Below are positions 48,384 through 56,537 of a stretch of 64,000 bases of DNA, piece after piece (position 1 is the first letter of the stretch; every line of letters begins with the position of its first letter). Source of the DNA: Thiomicrorhabdus sp. (GTDB lineage Bacteria; Pseudomonadota; Gammaproteobacteria; Thiomicrospirales; Thiomicrospiraceae); contig NZ_OY759719.1 in assembly GCF_963662555.1 (NCBI RefSeq), positions 1,136,985-1,200,984 of the forward strand, written 5' to 3'. The notes beneath the pieces are model-generated. The model ran no database searches and had not been told where the DNA came from. It saw only the letters and a program-made list of their open reading frames with translations. The translations under genes were made by a program, and so were the position numbers.

Positions 48384-49440
48384 TTTGAGCTCGTTCTAAC
48401 TTTATGTGAGCTTCCATCAGTTCACCAGGATTTGTTTGTGCGGCAAGCAACGATAACTCGCCACAAAAAGCGGTAGCACCTGCAATACAAGCTAGGCGGC
48501 GAGCATTTTCACCAGGTTGAGCATTGTTATTAGCACAGCCTAGTAAAGTTAAGTTTTCTAAAACAAAGTCTAAACCTTTGCCATTGCCCACTGTTCCCAC
48601 AATTAAGTTGGGTAGGGTGGTTGAAAAGTATAGGTCACCTTCCGGAGTGACTTCTGCATGGTTAATCGCTTGAGATCCCTCAACGATATTGGCGGCATCT
48701 TGCCCTGTTGCTAAATAAAACCCTAACAACATGTTGGCAACGTGAGCGTTGGCTGAACGTAATCCGCCTGAGACGATACTGCCAATCAAGTCTTTCTTAA
48801 TATGTAGATCAACCAATGCTTCTGGTGTGGTTTTTAAAAAACGTTTACAAAATTTTCTTGGAATCGTGGTTTCACAAACCACATATTTACCTCGGCCTAA
48901 AATACCGTTAACCGCTGAAACTTTTTTGTCTGTGCAGTAGTTTGCTGAGATAGAGACATAGCTCAAATCGGTGTATTGTTCTAATAACCACGGTAGTAAC
49001 TTATCTGCAGCGTTAGTCACCATATTGTGACCTGATGCATCACCTGTTTTAAACTCTAAACGTAAGTAAATTAAATTGCCCACAACTTGATAATGGGTAT
49101 CAATCAATTTAGCAAAACGACTACTTTGCGAGACAACTTCTTGCAAATCACCATGGCGTGCTTGAATTTGTTTTAAACGTAAAGCGGCAACTCCTGCATT
49201 TGGAGCTTGTAGCAATACTGAGCGAGTCATTCTTTCATCAATCACCGTTACCCTAATGCCACCAGAGTGAGCAGCAACACGAGCTCCACGAGCTACGGAA
49301 GGCCAAAGAGGGGTTTCATAGGTTGCCATTGGTACCATTAAATCATCGACTTCTACATCGCCAATAAGTTTAAAAGGTCCTACAGCCTGCATTGGTATAG
49401 ATGCGAAAGGTTGGGTTGGGTGTTTAGTCTGTGTCGTCAT
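48376..49440 (-). CDS. mvaA: HMG-CoA reductase, soluble class I-like
   Basis: 354 residues with no membrane domain. Alignment by eye to class I enzymes shows the catalytic Glu in VVCETTIPRK (about 192-201), the Lys in YCTDKKVSAVNG (about 172-183), the Asp in TGQDAANIVEGSQ (about 249-261) and the C-terminal His in LMEAHIKLER. The cofactor-binding DAMGMNM block is altered to DASGHNMV and GTVGGGT to GTVGNGKG, so nucleotide preference may differ. It reduces HMG-CoA to mevalonate, the rate-setting step. First gene of the cluster, with its own upstream region (49441-49602) shared with ppiC in divergent orientation. Confidence 0.93.
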   Translation of the reverse strand: MTTQTKHPTQPFASIPMQAVGPFKLIGDVEVDDLMVPMATYETPLWPSVARGARVAAHSGGIRVTVIDERMTRSVLLQAPNAGVAALRLKQIQARHGDLQEVVSQSSRFAKLIDTHYQVVGNLIYLRLEFKTGDASGHNMVTNAADKLLPWLLEQYTDLSYVSISANYCTDKKVSAVNGILGRGKYVVCETTIPRKFCKRFLKTTPEALVDLHIKKDLIGSIVSGGLRSANAHVANMLLGFYLATGQDAANIVEGSQAINHAEVTPEGDLYFSTTLPNLIVGTVGNGKGLDFVLENLTLLGCANNNAQPGENARRLACIAGATAFCGELSLLAAQTNPGELMEAHIKLERAQND

Positions 49441-49602
49441 AGTGCAATATTATAAATGAGCAAGAGTGCGTAAGGGCAGGAAAATAGCAAAAACTATTTT
49501 AAAAATTCACATTATCAGCCTTGAAAGCTATTAATTTGTCTTTATATTAATTAAAGCAACGTTAATTGACGTTTTATTGATAAGTTTTGAAAAGGAAATA
49601 CT

Positions 49603-49881
49603 ATGACTTTAGCAACAGCCCGCCACATTTTGGTAGATACAGAAGAGAAATGTAATGAATTGAAAGATCAAATTGCTAATGGGGCAGATTTTGCTGAAGT
49701 AGCAAAAGCAAACTCAAATTGTCCATCAGGTTCAAACGGTGGTGATTTAGGTCAGTTTGGTCCTGGTATGATGGTTCCTGAATTTGACAAAGTGGTATTC
49801 AGTGCGGATGTGGGTTCAGTTGAAGGGCCAGTAAAAACTCAGTTTGGTTATCATTTATTAGAAGTGACTAGCCGTAGCTAA
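49603..49881 (+). CDS. ppiC: parvulin-type peptidyl-prolyl isomerase
   Basis: 92 residues, a single parvulin domain, like E. coli PpiC. It starts TLATARHILVDTEEKCNELKDQI and has FAEVAKANSNCPSGSNGGDLGQFGPGMMVPEFDKVVF, ending VKTQFGYHLLEVTSRS, all standard. No signal peptide, so cytoplasmic. RBS AAGGA at 49591-49595. It is divergent from the mevalonate operon; no functional link is evident. Confidence 0.95.
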   Translation: MTLATARHILVDTEEKCNELKDQIANGADFAEVAKANSNCPSGSNGGDLGQFGPGMMVPEFDKVVFSADVGSVEGPVKTQFGYHLLEVTSRS

Positions 49882-49890
49882 TTAATAGTT

Positions 49891-49912
49891 GTTGAGTGTT
49901 TAAACACTCAAC
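49891..49912. repeat. perfect 22-base palindrome after ppiC
   Basis: GTTGAGTGTTTAAACACTCAAC, self-complementary throughout, 9 bases after the ppiC stop. No T-run follows, so it is a weak terminator candidate at most. Confidence 0.7.
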
Positions 49913-49919
49913 CTATTAC

Positions 49920-49996
49920 AAAAAGCCAATTTACCCTATGCTCACAGTGTATCGCCGGTCACAAGGCATACCAGGCCCCTGGTAAATTGGCTTTTT
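49920..49996. terminator. bidirectional terminator-like stem with a palindrome copy in its loop
   Basis: The arms AAAAAGCCAATTTACC (49920-49935) and GGTAAATTGGCTTTTT (49981-49996) are perfectly complementary over 16 bases and carry T-runs in both directions. They suit the end of ppiC and of the opposing DUF3392 gene. The loop is long (45 bases) and includes TACCAGG-CC-CCTGGTA (49969-49984), which overlaps the right arm, so the two structures exclude each other. Confidence 0.65.
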
Positions 49997-50037
49997 TATT
50001 GTCTAAAATAATGGCTTAAACCATTAATCTATAATGG

Positions 50038-50379
50038 TTAAATCATGCCTTTCTTTTGTGCCAAATATCCTAAACCATAATAAATAAATACAATAATAAA
50101 CGGTAAATAGAGTGGGTCAGACTTGGCCAAGAAACCGCTTAAAAATGGTGCGGCTATTGAGGTAAGAAAACTAAAGCCAAACGCACAAAAAGCAACAAAC
50201 AGGGTGATTCTTAAAAATAATTTTAAAGTACCGATTTGTTGTTTAACAATCTTCATAATGTTATCGCCATAAATCACTAAAAGTGTAGCAACCATAGAGA
50301 GAACGATTTGATACAAATATCCTTTCATCCAACCTGAGAGGTGTAAAACCGTGTCATTTAGCCAGCCTAAAATATCCAT
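50038..50379 (-). CDS. DUF3392-like small inner-membrane protein
   Basis: 113 residues with three predicted membrane segments (about 20-42, 52-78, 88-105). The sequence (LNDTVLHLSGWMKGYLYQIVLSMVATLLVIYGDNIMKIVKQQI...) resembles the DUF3392 family of gammaproteobacteria, recognised from memory only. No function is known. It is preceded and followed by terminator-like hairpins, so it is a single-gene unit. Confidence 0.7.
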   Translation of the reverse strand: MDILGWLNDTVLHLSGWMKGYLYQIVLSMVATLLVIYGDNIMKIVKQQIGTLKLFLRITLFVAFCAFGFSFLTSIAAPFLSGFLAKSDPLYLPFIIVFIYYGLGYLAQKKGMI

Positions 50380-50466
50380 ATTTTGCCTTATAGTATTATT
50401 TTTAGTTTATTGATAGGGGGTTGTTTGCTGAACAGTTTACATAAAGTAAACAAAAAAGGTAACCAA

Positions 50467-50513
50467 AAAAGCCGCCAAATATTAATGTTAAATATTAATA
50501 TTTGGCGGCTTTT
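50467..50513. terminator. strong bidirectional terminator
   Basis: A perfect 20-base stem (50467-50486 with 50494-50513, GCCGCC/GGCGGC core) with a 7-base loop, A-run before and T-run after. It closes the SYLF gene on the minus strand. Confidence 0.9.
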
Positions 50514-50535
50514 AAAAAGTTAAAGTTAAAGCGAA

Positions 50536-51180
50536 TTAGTTAGGATAAAAATTATATTTTTGGCCACCTATAGTTGCTTCATACATCAAACCACCTTTGG
50601 CTAAACTAAATACCGCCATGCCTTTATAGTATTGACCATCGGCCTTAACATGTCTTTCTCCAGCATTAGCAGAGGCAGATGTACCTTTGGTTGAGGCTTC
50701 TGCATTGGCACCCGCATTAATAACAATGGCTGAGGCTTGGGCGCCAAATTCAAAGTTTCCGCTAGTAAACTCATCATAAGCACGCTGATCTTGGAAAAAG
50801 ATAATTTGGCTAAACGCCTGACCACCTAATTGAAAACCAATGGTCGCTTGAGTCATTTCAGCCGTTCCAGCTAAACGACCATGCTCATAAACACGTCCTT
50901 TACCATAAGCACCACCTATCACAAAGCCCACTTTACCAATCGTTGGAAAAACGGCATAACCGTATGAGTTATCAAAAAATGCCGCTGACTGCGGAGCTTG
51001 ATGAAACGCTGCAATGGTTTTATCGTATTCAGCATCATCCACGTCTTGCGTCATTTCAGGCTGAGAATCGCTGAATTCATCGTCGGCATATACGGTTGAA
51101 CTATAGGCTGAAGCAAATACCGTAAGGCTGGATACTGCCAGGGTTAATATTGCTGCTTTTTTAAATAGAGATGTAATCAT
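50536..51180 (-). CDS. exported SYLF-domain (YSC84-like) lipid-binding protein
   Basis: 214 residues from the ATG at 51180, which has an AAGGA RBS about 9 bases upstream and gives a clean signal peptide (MITSLFKKAAILTLAVSSLTVFASAYSS). A frame extension to 51225 adds 15 residues with no signal-peptide logic. The SYLF domain covers about 55-214: ATIAAFHQAPQ-like start, FPTIGKVGFVIGGAYGKGRVYEHGRLAGTAEMTQATIGFQLGGQAFSQIIFFQ, and KGGLMYEATIGGQKYNF at the end. SYLF proteins bind phosphoinositides in eukaryotes; the bacterial role is poorly known, probably envelope-associated lipid binding. A run of acidic residues follows the signal peptide. Confidence 0.85.
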   Translation of the reverse strand: MITSLFKKAAILTLAVSSLTVFASAYSSTVYADDEFSDSQPEMTQDVDDAEYDKTIAAFHQAPQSAAFFDNSYGYAVFPTIGKVGFVIGGAYGKGRVYEHGRLAGTAEMTQATIGFQLGGQAFSQIIFFQDQRAYDEFTSGNFEFGAQASAIVINAGANAEASTKGTSASANAGERHVKADGQYYKGMAVFSLAKGGLMYEATIGGQKYNFYPN

Positions 51181-51476
51181 TTTTATGTATCCTTGTTTGT
51201 TAGAGTGGCTTATAAAATAGCCCATAAACGTATGGATTATGACAAGCTGTAAATTAGTTCCATTTTAATCATAAATGGAGTGAGATGAAAATCTAATTAT
51301 GAAAATAAGATGAAGATAATGGAAATGTTGACGGCTTTAACTGACTAAACCACAGCGACATCAGTTTATTAATTTTCCCTATAAAACAGTTATTAATATC
51401 GGTTATCTTTATCTAATTCCCTTAATCAAAATGTGTAAAATAAAAAATACATAATTAAAAGACCGAGGAGTTTGCT

Positions 51477-52073
51477 GTGAGTACTGGAATGATGATTTTT
51501 TTAGCGATAGTTGTGGTTACGATTCTCTACGTAATCAACATTTATAACCAATTAGTGGCTTTAAAAAATCGATTTGAAAACGCCTTTGCTCAAATTGATG
51601 TGCAGTTAAAAAGACGCTATGACCTAATTCCTAACTTAATAGAAGTCGCTAAAAAAGCAATGGCTCATGAAAGAGAGACCTTAGAATCGGTTATTGCGGC
51701 TCGTAATGAAGCGGCATCTTTATTAAAAGCAGCGGCTGCTAACCCTGGGGATAGTGGCGTTATGGCTCAGCTCTCTAATGCAGAAGGAGTATTAAGCGGT
51801 GCCATGTCACGTTTTAATATGGTGATGGAAGCTTACCCCGATCTAAAAACCAATCAAAATATGATGCAGCTGACTGAAGAGCTAACTACCACCGAGAACA
51901 AAGTCTCCTTTGCTCGCCAAGCATTTAATGATTCAGTTATGTCTTATAACACTTATCGTCAAAGTTTTCCGCAAACCCTATTCGCGGCTATGTTTGGTCA
52001 CCCAGTTGATGCACAAATGCTGGAGTTTGAAGATAAAGAAGTCATTAAACACGCTCCAAAAGTTCAATTTTAA
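51477..52073 (+). CDS. LemA-family protein
   Basis: 198 residues from a GTG start with RBS GAGGAG at 51465-51470. One N-terminal membrane segment (about 4-22), then the LemA helical bundle with LKNRFENAFAQIDVQLKRRYDLIPNLIEVAKKAMAHERETLESVIAARNEA and the terminal YNTYRQSFPQTLFAAMFGHP. LemA proteins are membrane-anchored with the bulk outside; their function is unclear, but they commonly pair with an HtpX-like peptidase, as here (74 bases before the M48 gene). Confidence 0.93.
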   Translation: MSTGMMIFLAIVVVTILYVINIYNQLVALKNRFENAFAQIDVQLKRRYDLIPNLIEVAKKAMAHERETLESVIAARNEAASLLKAAAANPGDSGVMAQLSNAEGVLSGAMSRFNMVMEAYPDLKTNQNMMQLTEELTTTENKVSFARQAFNDSVMSYNTYRQSFPQTLFAAMFGHPVDAQMLEFEDKEVIKHAPKVQF

Positions 52074-52147
52074 TTCACTAAAATTTGCTTGTCGATTTAG
52101 TTGCAAATATTCATTAATAGACGTTATTACTCATTAGTGTAAGTCCT

Positions 52148-54136
52148 ATGAACTTTTACTCTGCCCAAGAAAACGCTAGAAAGAAAACTAAATATTTAGT
52201 GCTACTTTATATTTTGGTTCTTTTGGTGCTCACCTTTTTAAGTACATTGGTATTAATGTTTGTTGTACCTATGTTTACTGGTGACCCTATTATGCTTAAC
52301 CATTTTGGGGGCAGCATATTTGATCAACGTAATTTACCTACCTTATTTTGGGTGGGTACTTTCGTGATGGGGGGAGCTTTAATTAGTTCTTTGATTAAAG
52401 CTCGTGCGCTTTCAAAAGGCGGTTCTGTTATTGCCGCTTCATTGGGGGGAGTTAAGTTATCGCCCAATAGTAAAGAATTAAATGAGCGTAAAGCGTTAAA
52501 TGTGGTTGAAGAGATGGCTATCGCTTCTGGAATGCCTGTTCCAGAAGTGTTTGTCTTGCGTAAAGAATCAGCAATTAATGCCTTTGCAGCAGGACAAACG
52601 CCACAAGATGCGGTAATTGGTTTAACCCAAGGCTGTATTGATAAATTAACGCGTTCACAATTGCAGGGTGTGGTAGGGCATGAGTTTAGCCATATTTTAA
52701 ATGGCGATATGCGATTGAATTTACGCATAATCATGCTGCTCTATGGAATTGAATTTATTGCTTTATTAGGGCGTATCTTAACTTCATCAAACCGAAACCG
52801 TTCGTCACGAAGGGGGAAAGGCAATGGCGCTATTGTTTTAGCAGGGATTGCTCTGCGGATTATTGGTTGGTTTGGTATCTTATTTGGCAATATGATTCAA
52901 GCAGCTGTTAGTCGCCAGCGAGAGTTTTTGGCAGATGCTTCTTCTGTTCAATTTACCCGTGACCCAGACGCCATTGCCAGTGCTTTAAAAGTGATTGGAG
53001 GTCTAACCGAGAGTTCCCGTCTAAAAAACACCGATGTGCATGCAGTGTCTCATATGTTTTTTGGTCAAGCGTTTCACACGAGTTTAGCATTTTTGTTTGC
53101 CACTCATCCGCCTATAGAGATGCGTATTCAGCGTATTGAACCTAATTGGAATGGTGAATATTTAAAACCCTTACCGCCCCAAGAACCAATGCAAAATGAA
53201 AGTGAGGCATCACAAACAGAAAAATCAGCTTCTGGTCTAGAACGTTTGCAAGAGAGTTTACCTCAGCCTTTATCGCAACCTTTGGCTATGTTGATGGCAG
53301 CCGGGGTTATGGTTGAACATCTTAATGCACAAGCTCAAGACACACTGAAAACCTTAGTAGAAAAAGCTCAAGATCCAATGGAAGCCATGGCGTTAGTATT
53401 GGTTGTTTTAGCGGCAGATGATAAATCTGATCCTGAAGTAAAAACACCGCAAATAGAGTGGCAAAAAATACTTGAAAACAACTCAGCTAAAGGTTTACTG
53501 ACTCTACTAGAACAACAGCAAAAATTGCTTGAATCTACCAACCTGGTTAATAAGTTGCCTTTGGTTGAGTTGGCTATGCCAGCCTTAAAAACTTTATCTA
53601 AATCACAATATCTTGAGTTTAAAACATTGCTACAAAAAGTGATTGATTGGGATGGCCAACAGACTATCTTTGAACAGAGTATATTTCAATTGGTTAGCCG
53701 TTATCTTGATGTAAATTTTGGGTTAGTTAAGGCCAATAAAGTACGTTATAAAAAAGCTCAACAGGTTGCTATGGAGCTACAAATTATTTTATCTTCTGTG
53801 GTGCATTACGGACATAACGAAGCCTCTAAACATAATCAACAAATTACTATGGATTTAGCCTTTAACAAAGCGATTAAACATTTAGAGTTGTATAACCTTC
53901 AACGCATTGATATTGACAATCAACAATCAGGCAAAGAGTTTAATCAAGAACAAGTGTTTGGTTTAGCGGTAGAAAAATTGCTCTATTGTTCAGAGCCATT
54001 AAAACAGAAAATTGTAGAGGCTCTTGTATTGTCAATTGAGTATGATGGTCAAATCAATGCAGTAGAAAAAGAGTTAGTACTTGCGATTGCTGCTACCATG
54101 AATGCACCGATTCCGCGTTTAAATTTATTGCAATAA
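52148..54136 (+). CDS. M48-family membrane metallopeptidase (HtpX-like, extended)
   Basis: 662 residues. Two N-terminal membrane segments (about 18-42 and 70-88), then the zinc motif VVGHEFSHILNGD (about 176-188), a further hydrophobic pair around 195-255 and the third zinc ligand in QREFLADASSVQFTRDP (about 258-274). After the peptidase domain ends near residue 345 (THPPIEMRIQRIEP) there is a cytoplasmic helical C-terminal region of about 300 residues of unknown function, much longer than HtpX (about 290 residues). The region may resemble a TerB-like helical bundle (YDGQINAVEKELVLAIAA near the end). It pairs with lemA upstream, suggesting membrane-protein quality control. Confidence 0.88.
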   Translation: MNFYSAQENARKKTKYLVLLYILVLLVLTFLSTLVLMFVVPMFTGDPIMLNHFGGSIFDQRNLPTLFWVGTFVMGGALISSLIKARALSKGGSVIAASLGGVKLSPNSKELNERKALNVVEEMAIASGMPVPEVFVLRKESAINAFAAGQTPQDAVIGLTQGCIDKLTRSQLQGVVGHEFSHILNGDMRLNLRIIMLLYGIEFIALLGRILTSSNRNRSSRRGKGNGAIVLAGIALRIIGWFGILFGNMIQAAVSRQREFLADASSVQFTRDPDAIASALKVIGGLTESSRLKNTDVHAVSHMFFGQAFHTSLAFLFATHPPIEMRIQRIEPNWNGEYLKPLPPQEPMQNESEASQTEKSASGLERLQESLPQPLSQPLAMLMAAGVMVEHLNAQAQDTLKTLVEKAQDPMEAMALVLVVLAADDKSDPEVKTPQIEWQKILENNSAKGLLTLLEQQQKLLESTNLVNKLPLVELAMPALKTLSKSQYLEFKTLLQKVIDWDGQQTIFEQSIFQLVSRYLDVNFGLVKANKVRYKKAQQVAMELQIILSSVVHYGHNEASKHNQQITMDLAFNKAIKHLELYNLQRIDIDNQQSGKEFNQEQVFGLAVEKLLYCSEPLKQKIVEALVLSIEYDGQINAVEKELVLAIAATMNAPIPRLNLLQ

Positions 54137-54179
54137 CATCTTATTAATCTCTTATTAACCTCTTATTTCAAGGAAACCT

Positions 54180-55991
54180 ATGTTGTTTTTTAAGACAAAA
54201 TTAGCGAATTTTTTATGGCTTTTGTCATTTGTTTTTTTAGTTAATTTTTCAAATTCTTGTATAGCAGCGACAGAAACTCAAGCTGCGGTTGCCATGCCTG
54301 ATAAATACAGTGCCCAGGTAGCTCAAGACGTTTTGCAACAAGGTGGTAACGCGGTAGATGCTTCGGTAGCAGCGGCTTTTGTTTTGGCCGTAACTTATCC
54401 AGAAGCAGGCAATATTGGTGGCGGTGGGTTTATGACATTGTACTCTCCAACACTTAAAGATCATTTTTCAGCAACAAATGGTGGTAAAACAGGATCTAGT
54501 CAAGACAGCCAGGCATCTCAACAAAACCTAAGTTCATCAGCCGTACATTTTTTAGATTATCGTGAAAAAGCCCCCAAAGCCGCTACCCAAAATATGTATT
54601 TGGATAACAACCAGCAAGTGATTCCTTACCAGTCTTTAGTGGGGTACAAAGCTTCTGGTGTGCCAGGTACAGTAATGGGATTTTGGCAGGCCCATCAACG
54701 TTTTGGCTCATTGCCTTGGCAAGCTTTATTACAACCTGCGATCAATCTTGCTCAGCAAGGTTTTGAGGTTTCACCACAGTTAGAGTCACGGGCTAAATGG
54801 TTTAAAGATTGGATTTCAGATAAATCACCCGTCGAACTGAATTTTAGTAATTATTTTTCAGGTTTAAAAACTGGACAAATTTTAAAACAACCAGAGCTGG
54901 CACAAACTTTAAAACGGATTGCTCAACTTGGAGTAAAAGAGTTTTACAGCGGGCAAACGGCTAAATTATTGGTAAACCAAATGCAGGCCAATGGCGGCTT
55001 AATTACCCTGGATGATTTAGCCCATTATCAAGCTAAGTGGCGTCAGCCTGTAATGGGACAATGGAAAAACAGAACCATTATCTCAGCTCCACCACCAAGC
55101 TCAGGCGGTATTGCCATTGTGCAACTATTAAAAATGCAGGCACTGCTTGAGCCTAAATTAAATCAAGAAATTCAAAAAGCTAAAAAAGAGGGCATATCAG
55201 AATTAGCCGTTAAAACTCACTTTTATGCCGAGCTAGAAAAACGAGTGTATGCAGACAGAGCCCACTATTTGGGAGATTCTGATTTCATTGATGTGCCGGT
55301 CAAGCAATTGATTTCTGATGCATATATTAAACAGCGAAGCAAAGACGTGTTGCTAGATGAAATTTCAGAATCCGAAAAGATTAAGCCAGGCAAAATTGAG
55401 AGCCCAGAAACCACGCATTTTAATATTGTGGATGCCAATGGTAATGCGGTTTCTAACACCTATACGTTAAATATGCCATTTGGTAGCGGTGTGGTGATAA
55501 AAGGAGCTGGGTTTTTAATGAATGATGAAATGGATGACTTTAGTACCAAGCCTGGTGTTGCTAATGTGTTTGGCGTGGTTGGTGGAGCTGCTAATGCCAT
55601 AGCACCAGAAAAACGTATGCTTTCTTCCATGTCGCCAACGATTGTTTTAAAAGACAACCAAATTGAGATGGTGGTGGGCACACCTGGCGGATCAACCATT
55701 ATTACTTCAGTGTTTCAAACCATTATTAACGTGGTAACAGAAGGTATGAGTGCACAGCAAGCGGTCGATGCTCCTAGAGTTCATCATCAGTTATTACCTA
55801 AAAACCAAATTGCTTATAATCCGGATTTACCAGGCCTGGTAAAAGATGAATTACAAACTATGGGTTATACACTTAAAAAGAATAATTATATGGGTGACGT
55901 GCAACTTATTTTAAAAACTCAGCAAGGTTGGCAAGCGGCTTCTGATTATAGAGGTGAGGGTGTTTCAAAGGTGTTTGAGGTAAAGCACTAA
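54180..55991 (+). CDS. ggt: gamma-glutamyltransferase, exported
   Basis: 603 residues with a signal peptide (about 1-28, ending CIAATET). The large-subunit blocks are QGGNAVDASVAAAFVLAVTYPEAGNIGGGGFM and DYREKAPKAAT. Autocleavage is expected before the Thr of ETTHFNIVDANGNAVSNTYTLN (about residue 412), which becomes the nucleophile, with NDEMDDFS and MLSSMSPTIVLKD in the small subunit. The enzyme hydrolyses or transfers the gamma-glutamyl group of glutathione in the periplasm. A serine/glutamine-rich insert lies at about 95-115. The exact palindrome 55827-55844 is read as LPGLVK. A 12-base tandem repeat begins at its stop codon. Confidence 0.95.
   Translation: MLFFKTKLANFLWLLSFVFLVNFSNSCIAATETQAAVAMPDKYSAQVAQDVLQQGGNAVDASVAAAFVLAVTYPEAGNIGGGGFMTLYSPTLKDHFSATNGGKTGSSQDSQASQQNLSSSAVHFLDYREKAPKAATQNMYLDNNQQVIPYQSLVGYKASGVPGTVMGFWQAHQRFGSLPWQALLQPAINLAQQGFEVSPQLESRAKWFKDWISDKSPVELNFSNYFSGLKTGQILKQPELAQTLKRIAQLGVKEFYSGQTAKLLVNQMQANGGLITLDDLAHYQAKWRQPVMGQWKNRTIISAPPPSSGGIAIVQLLKMQALLEPKLNQEIQKAKKEGISELAVKTHFYAELEKRVYADRAHYLGDSDFIDVPVKQLISDAYIKQRSKDVLLDEISESEKIKPGKIESPETTHFNIVDANGNAVSNTYTLNMPFGSGVVIKGAGFLMNDEMDDFSTKPGVANVFGVVGGAANAIAPEKRMLSSMSPTIVLKDNQIEMVVGTPGGSTIITSVFQTIINVVTEGMSAQQAVDAPRVHHQLLPKNQIAYNPDLPGLVKDELQTMGYTLKKNNYMGDVQLILKTQQGWQAASDYRGEGVSKVFEVKH
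55827..55844. repeat. dispersed palindrome, exact 18-mer
   Basis: TTTACCAGGCCTGGTAAA inside ggt, read as L-P-G-L-V-K. Confidence 0.9.
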
Positions 55992-56016
55992 GTAAAGCAC
56001 TAAGTAAAGCACTAAG
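55981..56016. repeat. three tandem copies of TAAAGCACTAAG at the ggt stop codon
   Basis: A perfect 12-base unit repeated three times. The first copy contains the last codons (Lys-His) and the TAA stop, so the extra copies are all downstream of the gene. Confidence 0.9.
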
Positions 56017-56092
56017 GGTTAACTTTAGTAACTAGGCTATGTTTTTTAACATATGTTTTTAATATATGCTTTTTTAAATTATGTTTCTAAGG

Positions 56093-56320
56093 TTAGTCAA
56101 ATACTGGATGCAATAAAATTTCGGCCTGTGTCATTTCTGAGTTTGAGTGATCACTTGGGTGGATTTCATACTCATGGTAATGACTTTTGGGCCTGTTAAT
56201 CAATTCTTCGCCTACCTGTTGTAAATAGATCGTTGATGGGTGTTTTGTTTTAAACACTAGCCCATGCTCTCCTTTTACTTTTAATACATATAGCGGCATT
56301 AAGGTCTGTAGATTATTCAT
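56093..56320 (-). CDS. small conserved-looking hypothetical protein
   Basis: 75 residues, no signal peptide or membrane segment. It begins MNNLQTLMPLYVLKVKGEHGLVFKTKHPS, is rich in His and ends HYHEYEIHPSDHSNSEMTQAEILLHPVFD. No family recognised. The composition looks like a real cytoplasmic protein, and the gene stands alone between ggt and the TRIC gene, but coding status rests on composition only. Confidence 0.55.
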   Translation of the reverse strand: MNNLQTLMPLYVLKVKGEHGLVFKTKHPSTIYLQQVGEELINRPKSHYHEYEIHPSDHSNSEMTQAEILLHPVFD

Positions 56321-56426
56321 TGGATAGTGTTACCTCTTGGTTTCATTCAATTACAAAAGCTACCATAAACGTTTAATTGAGATAGTAAGTTGTAGGTGGT
56401 TATGGTGGAGTTCGTTTGAAAATGCT

Positions 56427-56446
56427 ATTAACCAGGCTTGGTTAAT
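56427..56446. repeat. degenerate palindrome ATTAACCAGGCTTGGTTAAT
   Basis: Same CCAGG/TTGG core with one central change and AACC/GGTT arms, intergenic between the 75-residue gene and the TRIC gene. Confidence 0.65.
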
Positions 56447-56537
56447 CAAGAATTAACACGACGTTGCGTCTAAGTAGATATTTTATACAAAATAATTCAA
56501 TCTAGATATATCATTCACGATATTTCAATCTTATTTT

